Shown: positions 59,742 through 64,000 of the stretch, in pieces
Layout of the letters: each line of letters opens with the position of its first letter
Position numbering within the stretch: position 1 is the stretch's first letter
Translations under genes and position numbers: made by a program
The notes under the pieces: model-generated
Databases searched by the model: none
What the model was told of the DNA's origin: nothing
What the model saw: the letters and a program-made list of their open reading frames with translations, nothing else
NCBI RefSeq assembly: GCF_023337795.1
Contig: NZ_JALIRS010000012.1
Span: forward strand, 1-64,000
Source: Lysinibacillus sp. BPa_S21
Lineage (GTDB): Bacteria; Bacillota; Bacilli; Bacillales_A; Planococcaceae
Length of the DNA stretch: 64,000 bases
Direction of reading: 5' to 3'

Positions 59742-61196
59742 TTAGAAATTAAAATATAAGAATATACTATTTTTTTGCATATAATAAATCGATACTAGCA
59801 CTAGTGCAATCATACATTGTGTATAAATGATTGCTCCCCAATTAAATTTCATCTTATCCATTAATTGAATAGAATTTAAGGTCGTAAATGCAATAACAAG
59901 TGCGATTAACAGTCCTACAACAATCACTAATGGATCACTTAATGATAGCCCCAAAATATTAAATGCTTCCGCTTGAGCAAAACTCGTGTGTGGCTCCGTA
60001 AAGAAATTATTAATAGCTGTCATATCTGGCGTAAACATTTTGGCTATAATGGTGTTCGCTTGCTCCATACTTGTTGCACGGAAATAGACCCAAGCGATAT
60101 TAACAAATTGGAAAGTCATAAACCATGAAAGTAAATACGGAAGCTTAATACCTGTTTTACTAAAAAGTCTCACTACGACAGACGCAAAGCCATGAAGAAG
60201 CCCCCATAAAATGAAATTCCAACCAGCACCATGCCAAAATCCACTGATGAAGAAAATAATTAATATATTTATATAGGTTCTAAAAGCACCTTTACGGTTA
60301 CCACCTAACGGGAAATATACATATGTAGTTAAAAACCTGTTCAATGTCATATGCCATTTTTTCCAAAACTCTTGAATATTACGTGCTTTATAAGGAGAAT
60401 AGAAATTGACGGGCAGTTTAATATTAAATAATAATGCTAAACCAATCGCCATATCAGAATACCCACTAAAATCATAATAAAGTTGCACTGTATACGATAA
60501 TGACGTAATCCAAGCCTCTACAAAACTTAAGTTACTATAATTCGCAAAGCCTTCATTCGCCCATATACCAACCGTATCAGCAATAACAACCTTCTTAACT
60601 AAACCAATAGCAAAAATAAATATGCCTCGTGCAACATGTTCATGAATAACTTTACGATTTTCCTTCGTATCATACTGTGGAAGCATCTCATCATGCTGAA
60701 CAATTGGTCCTGCAATTAATTGCGGGAAAAACAAAATGAACAGCGCATAATGACTAAATTTATAATGAGCTGTTCCATCACGATAACTATCAACAATAAA
60801 AGCAATCTGTTGAAATGTGATAAAACTAAGTCCTAATGGTAGCAATAAGTGCAACAGCGCAATATTTGTACCCAGTAAACTATTTATATTTTCAATAAAG
60901 AAATCAGTATATTTATAGTAACAAAGAATTAAAATATTGAAGGCGACCCCAATAATCATATACGTTTTTCTCCAACGATTATTAGTATTAATCACCCGAC
61001 TTAAAGCAAAGTTCACAACAATTGAAATAGTGATGATGGCTAAATAAGTTAACTTAAAATAGCCATAAAAAAATAAAGAGCTCAGTACCAACCAATAAAT
61101 CGCATATTGCTGGTTCCTGAAACGATTTAATAAAAAGTAAATAATAAATGTTATTGGTAAAAATAGAAAAATAAATTCAAAGGAATTAAAAAGCAT
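59742..61196 (-). CDS. MBOAT family O-acyltransferase (AlgI-like)
   Basis: 484 residues with about eleven hydrophobic segments. MBOAT signatures are clear: FPQLIAGPIVQHDEMLPQ, YYDFSGYSDMAIGLALLF, FWKKWHMTLNRFLTTYVYFPLGG and the catalytic-His stretch SGFWHGAGWNFILWGLLHG. It probably passes acyl groups across the membrane for O-acylation of a surface polysaccharide or teichoic polymer. No polysaccharide synthesis genes are adjacent. Confidence 0.93.
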   Translation of the reverse strand: MLFNSFEFIFLFLPITFIIYFLLNRFRNQQYAIYWLVLSSLFFYGYFKLTYLAIITISIVVNFALSRVINTNNRWRKTYMIIGVAFNILILCYYKYTDFFIENINSLLGTNIALLHLLLPLGLSFITFQQIAFIVDSYRDGTAHYKFSHYALFILFFPQLIAGPIVQHDEMLPQYDTKENRKVIHEHVARGIFIFAIGLVKKVVIADTVGIWANEGFANYSNLSFVEAWITSLSYTVQLYYDFSGYSDMAIGLALLFNIKLPVNFYSPYKARNIQEFWKKWHMTLNRFLTTYVYFPLGGNRKGAFRTYINILIIFFISGFWHGAGWNFILWGLLHGFASVVVRLFSKTGIKLPYLLSWFMTFQFVNIAWVYFRATSMEQANTIIAKMFTPDMTAINNFFTEPHTSFAQAEAFNILGLSLSDPLVIVVGLLIALVIAFTTLNSIQLMDKMKFNWGAIIYTQCMIALVLVSIYYMQKNSIFLYFNF

Positions 61197-61254
61197 TGCA
61201 CCACTCCCCTAATAGCCATTCCTTTACTTAATGAAATACTATGGTTCACCATTA

Positions 61255-61325
61255 TAATGTGTGGTTGATTTCTGTTACGATTGGCTTTTTCTGAGCCGTC
61301 CAGTCTGAACGAAAATCAACTAATT
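61255..61325. repeat. short palindromic repeat remnant
   Basis: GTGGTTGATTTCTGTTACG and GAACGAAAATCAACTAAT, inverted about 40 bases apart, are the two ends of the palindromic repeat family with the interior deleted. The rest of 61326-61580 shows nothing I can identify. Confidence 0.6.
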
Positions 61326-61582
61326 TTAACAGGTGAAGAGCTATCAAAATTAATGACCTATTTTAATTTAGCCAAATATACTATTTTAGTAAAAAGTCGA
61401 ACTGTAATATATGTCAGAATCAGTCAAAGAAAGACAAAAATCCATATAATGATACCTCATTTTGGTAACTATTAAAAGGAAATCCTCGTTTATTGTCGAT
61501 GAAATAATAAATTCTTTACTAATTGGGTAAGCTCTTTCGCAGAATTACAGTTACGTGGCACAACTACAAGCACTAAAGTAGA

Positions 61583-61619
61583 AACACCCCCTGTATAGTG
61601 ATCACTAACAGGGGGTGTT
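61583..61619 (-). terminator. intrinsic terminator of the quinone oxidoreductase gene
   Basis: Perfect 12-bp stem AACACCCCCTGT / ACAGGGGGTGTT directly after the stop codon. Confidence 0.85.
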
Positions 61620-61623
61620 CATT

Positions 61624-62592
61624 CTATATTTTAATTAAAATTTTCCCTTGATGCTGGCGACTTTCCATCAAATCATGCGCTTTCTGCATGTCCTCTAATG
61701 CAAAAATTTCAGCAATTGGTACTTGGAAGCTTTCATCCTTTAATAAGGTAAACATCTCCTGAGCAACTTGATGTAGCATTTCTGGCTTGGAAGCTCGAGT
61801 CGTTCCTAAGCTAAAGCCTTTCACATTGCGGCAGCTACTATGTAAATCCGATGTTTTTATATTTCCCGCCTTACCGCCACTATTTCCAAATTGCACTAGC
61901 GTTCCATACAGAGCTAAACAGTTCAAGCTTTCTTCCGTAATATTTCCAGCAATGGAGTCAAATATTATGTTTACACCATGGCCTTCCGTATATTCATTGA
62001 CTTGAGCACTAAAATCATCGTATGTCAGTACATGGTGTGCGCCTAGTTCAAAGGCAATTGGCGCCTTCTTCCTATCACTAACTGTGCCAATAATATTTTT
62101 GGCACCTAGCTTTTTCGCCATCTGAATCAGCATTGTCCCTACCCCACCAGTTGCAGCATGAATCAAGACGCTATCGTTTGTACTAATTGGAGCAATTTGA
62201 TGTGTTAAGAGATAGGATAAAAACAAAACTGTCGGCACAGCAGCTACCTTTTCCAAAGAGACATCATTCGGAACTTTGAAGACAAGCTGCTCTTTCGCCA
62301 CCACATATTCTGCATAGGCACCATTCTTCGGGAATGCAATTACGATATCTCCAACTTTAAAAGTACTACATTCATCAAAAACCGCTTCAACTACACCAGC
62401 TACATCTAAACCGAGGATCATCGGAAAATTTGCTTTTGCCTTATTACCTGTTCTATTTTTAATATCAGCAAAATTCACACTCGTATAAGTCGTACGTATT
62501 AATACTTCCCCTGCTGAAATAGTAGGCTTTGGACATTCTACGTACTTTAAAACATCAGAAGTACCAAACTCATTAATAATCACAGCCTTCAT
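61624..62592 (-). CDS. zinc-binding alcohol dehydrogenase family, quinone oxidoreductase-like
   Basis: 322 residues, MDR superfamily: GroES-like N-terminal half (CPKPTISAGEVLIRTTYTSVNFADIKNR), Rossmann fold with VLIHAATGGVGTMLIQMAKKLGA and C-terminal AHDLMESRQHQGKILI. There are no zinc-binding Cys clusters, fitting NADPH:quinone reductases. Start behind GGGGGAG. Divergent from the SgrR-like regulator with 75 bases between them. Confidence 0.93.
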   Translation of the reverse strand: MKAVIINEFGTSDVLKYVECPKPTISAGEVLIRTTYTSVNFADIKNRTGNKAKANFPMILGLDVAGVVEAVFDECSTFKVGDIVIAFPKNGAYAEYVVAKEQLVFKVPNDVSLEKVAAVPTVLFLSYLLTHQIAPISTNDSVLIHAATGGVGTMLIQMAKKLGAKNIIGTVSDRKKAPIAFELGAHHVLTYDDFSAQVNEYTEGHGVNIIFDSIAGNITEESLNCLALYGTLVQFGNSGGKAGNIKTSDLHSSCRNVKGFSLGTTRASKPEMLHQVAQEMFTLLKDESFQVPIAEIFALEDMQKAHDLMESRQHQGKILIKI

Positions 62593-62667
62593 ATTTTCTC
62601 CCCCTTTGTTATAGTTAGATTATAAAATAAAACAATTTTCACAAAAAGAGACAAAAGGAGATATTAA

Positions 62668-64000
62668 ATGTCCACCTTTCTATCAAAAAATAAAACACTA
62701 TTTTATTTACTCACACTCTATTGCCAACAGAAAGGCAACAATTTTCATCATCAACAATTAGCAACTATATTAAAAATAAGTCCTAAACAACTAAATCGTT
62801 ATCTTAAATTGTTTCAGCAACACAATTGGCTTATTTATAACGCCGGGAATGGACGTGGACACTTATCCAAAATCCAATGGCAAGGAGATATTGAACAAAT
62901 TATTGTGGATAAGCTTAAATATCATCTCTCAACAATGACGATGTTGGATTGGGAAGAATTATTCGCATTTCCTAATTTAACGGATTCTTTAGCAGTGAAA
63001 TTTAAGCATCTATATCAACAAAATATAAAAAACAATATCCTATATAATGAGCATTTGATTGTGCCAATCTACCATCCTATTCATACTTTACAACCGAATC
63101 AAGTAAACGATATTTATAGTGCCGCACTTCTATCCAATTTAACAAATCGTTTAGTTGAAGCAGATGCAAATGGTATTATCATCCCTTCTCTTGCGCACCA
63201 TTGGAAAATTAATGGCGTAACATTGCGTCTTTATTTACGGAAGAATGTTGCATTCCACAATGGCGATTTACTAACAGCACGTGATGTAGCTTGGTGTTTA
63301 CGCCAATTACTACACCTTCCTTTATGGCAGCCTATTCGAGAAATTACCATTGTTGATATGTGGACAATTGATTTTATTTTTTCGGAGACTTGCACATACG
63401 CACTACACTTACTAACAGATATCCAAGCAAGTATCTATAAAATTGTTGATAATGTAGTTTTCGGAACAGGTTCATTTGCTATATCAAAACATACACCCCA
63501 TCAAATTGTTTTGGAGGCATATGACAATTATTTTGGCATGAAAGCATTATTACATACGGTAGAATTAAACATACTTCCAAAAGGATCTAATTCGTTTTAT
63601 CAAACTAATTTCTCCAATGACATTAATCATAAAAAAATTAATATCCAAAACGGGGTTTGTGCAGTTATTTTAAATAAAAATAAAGAAGCTTGTTCAATTA
63701 AAGCGCAAAGGCAACATATTAAAAACATAATACATAAACATTTATATAAAGTTATTGAAAATGATTCTGCCTTACAAAATCATTTAAGTAGTTTTAGTAA
63801 AAATATCTCCCCGCTATGTAAAAAAGAGGTTTTAAATATCGGTGTACCTAAAGATAAAATCAATCTCGGCCAACACTTATTTTCATCTTTATCGAAATAT
63901 GGCTATCACCCACAAATAGAATCCTTAAAACTATCTCAATATATTAAAGATAGCCTTCAGCCTCTTAAGTACGATGCATTTGTTTATACGAATGTCACAA
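62668..64000 (+). CDS. SgrR family transcriptional regulator, 3' truncated by window end
   Basis: At least 444 residues, continuing past the window. The N-terminal ~115 residues hold a winged-helix SgrR-type DNA-binding domain (NNFHHQQLATILKISPKQLNRYLKLFQ ... NGRGHLSKI). This is followed by an extracellular-solute-binding family 5 domain with LLSNLTNRLVEAD, SLAHHWKINGVTLRLYLRKNVAFHNGDLLTARDV. Start behind AAAAGGAG. SgrR relatives in Bacillales usually sit next to an MFS sugar or drug exporter, which may lie beyond the window. Confidence 0.88.
   Translation, partial: MSTFLSKNKTLFYLLTLYCQQKGNNFHHQQLATILKISPKQLNRYLKLFQQHNWLIYNAGNGRGHLSKIQWQGDIEQIIVDKLKYHLSTMTMLDWEELFAFPNLTDSLAVKFKHLYQQNIKNNILYNEHLIVPIYHPIHTLQPNQVNDIYSAALLSNLTNRLVEADANGIIIPSLAHHWKINGVTLRLYLRKNVAFHNGDLLTARDVAWCLRQLLHLPLWQPIREITIVDMWTIDFIFSETCTYALHLLTDIQASIYKIVDNVVFGTGSFAISKHTPHQIVLEAYDNYFGMKALLHTVELNILPKGSNSFYQTNFSNDINHKKINIQNGVCAVILNKNKEACSIKAQRQHIKNIIHKHLYKVIENDSALQNHLSSFSKNISPLCKKEVLNIGVPKDKINLGQHLFSSLSKYGYHPQIESLKLSQYIKDSLQPLKYDAFVYTNVT

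Overview
The window comes from a low-GC, Gram-positive spore-former of the order Bacillales, most likely Lysinibacillus or a close relative. The basis is AT-rich DNA with strong AGGAGG-type ribosome binding sites, sigma-A type promoters, many intrinsic terminators, Bacillus-type gene families (YqhG/YqhH, YhhN, BceRSAB-like module, PepT, TAXI-TRAP, DUF3923) and a Bacillales-type palindromic intergenic repeat. The species assignment is inference. No phage, plasmid, transposase gene or CRISPR array was seen.

Layout. 1-310: 5' end of a 16S rRNA gene on the minus strand with leader and two tandem promoters. 0.6-10 kb: housekeeping and membrane genes (PepT, EmrE-type transporter, acetyltransferase, exported protein), a candidate iron-regulated small RNA under a perfect Fur box (8.29-8.49 kb), and a FhuF-like ferric reductase. 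10-16.3 kb: acetyltransferase, enolase-superfamily racemase, divergent regulator, NhaC antiporter and M20 deacylase, probably one N-acyl (D-)amino-acid conversion function. 16.5-20.5 kb: a 47-residue small gene and a TAXI-type TRAP transporter operon. 21-22.7 kb: Cu/Zn-SOD lipoprotein and a LysM-3D wall protein. 22.9-29.1 kb: YjfB-like gene, BTAD response regulator, diguanylate cyclase, and a large hybrid histidine kinase. 29.4-33.8 kb: a complete BceRSAB-like peptide-antibiotic sensing and detoxification module with a palindromic operator. 33.8-36.7 kb: two large composite repeats around a membrane protein, a YfbR-like HD hydrolase and a zf-HC2 protein. 37.3 kb: a likely 6S RNA. 37.6-41.7 kb: TM2-domain gene and its decayed copy, DUF3923, NupC, TPR protein, lipoprotein. 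41.8-47 kb: VOC protein, uridine-kinase-like protein, and a ketone-body/short-chain fatty-acid module (scoA, scoB, LysR, atoE). 47-51.6 kb: MerR remnant, LysE, AHSA1+ArsR pair, YqhG/YqhH. 51.6-58.6 kb: a third composite repeat, soluble chemoreceptor, hydrolase, a degenerate-ABC/LytTR regulator next to an ABC exporter, acetyltransferase and MocR regulator. 58.7-64 kb: MBOAT/SGNH O-acylation pair, quinone oxidoreductase, and an SgrR-like regulator running off the window.

The most unusual content is intergenic. Three large composite repeats (33.8, 36.3 and 51.7 kb) and several fragments combine a Bacillales-type palindromic repeat, a double hairpin whose two terminal loops both read AUCCU on the minus strand (resembling, from memory, the Bacillaceae-1 RNA motif), and a CGAAAGCGAAGCGGCAGC module that in two copies sits inside one hairpin loop. 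The second is the putative Fur-controlled small RNA, with a perfect 19-bp Fur box over its -10, two hairpins, a C6 patch that could pair with Shine-Dalgarno sequences, and a strong terminator. No homology search was possible, so family names come from motif recognition and all RNA and operator calls are predictions.
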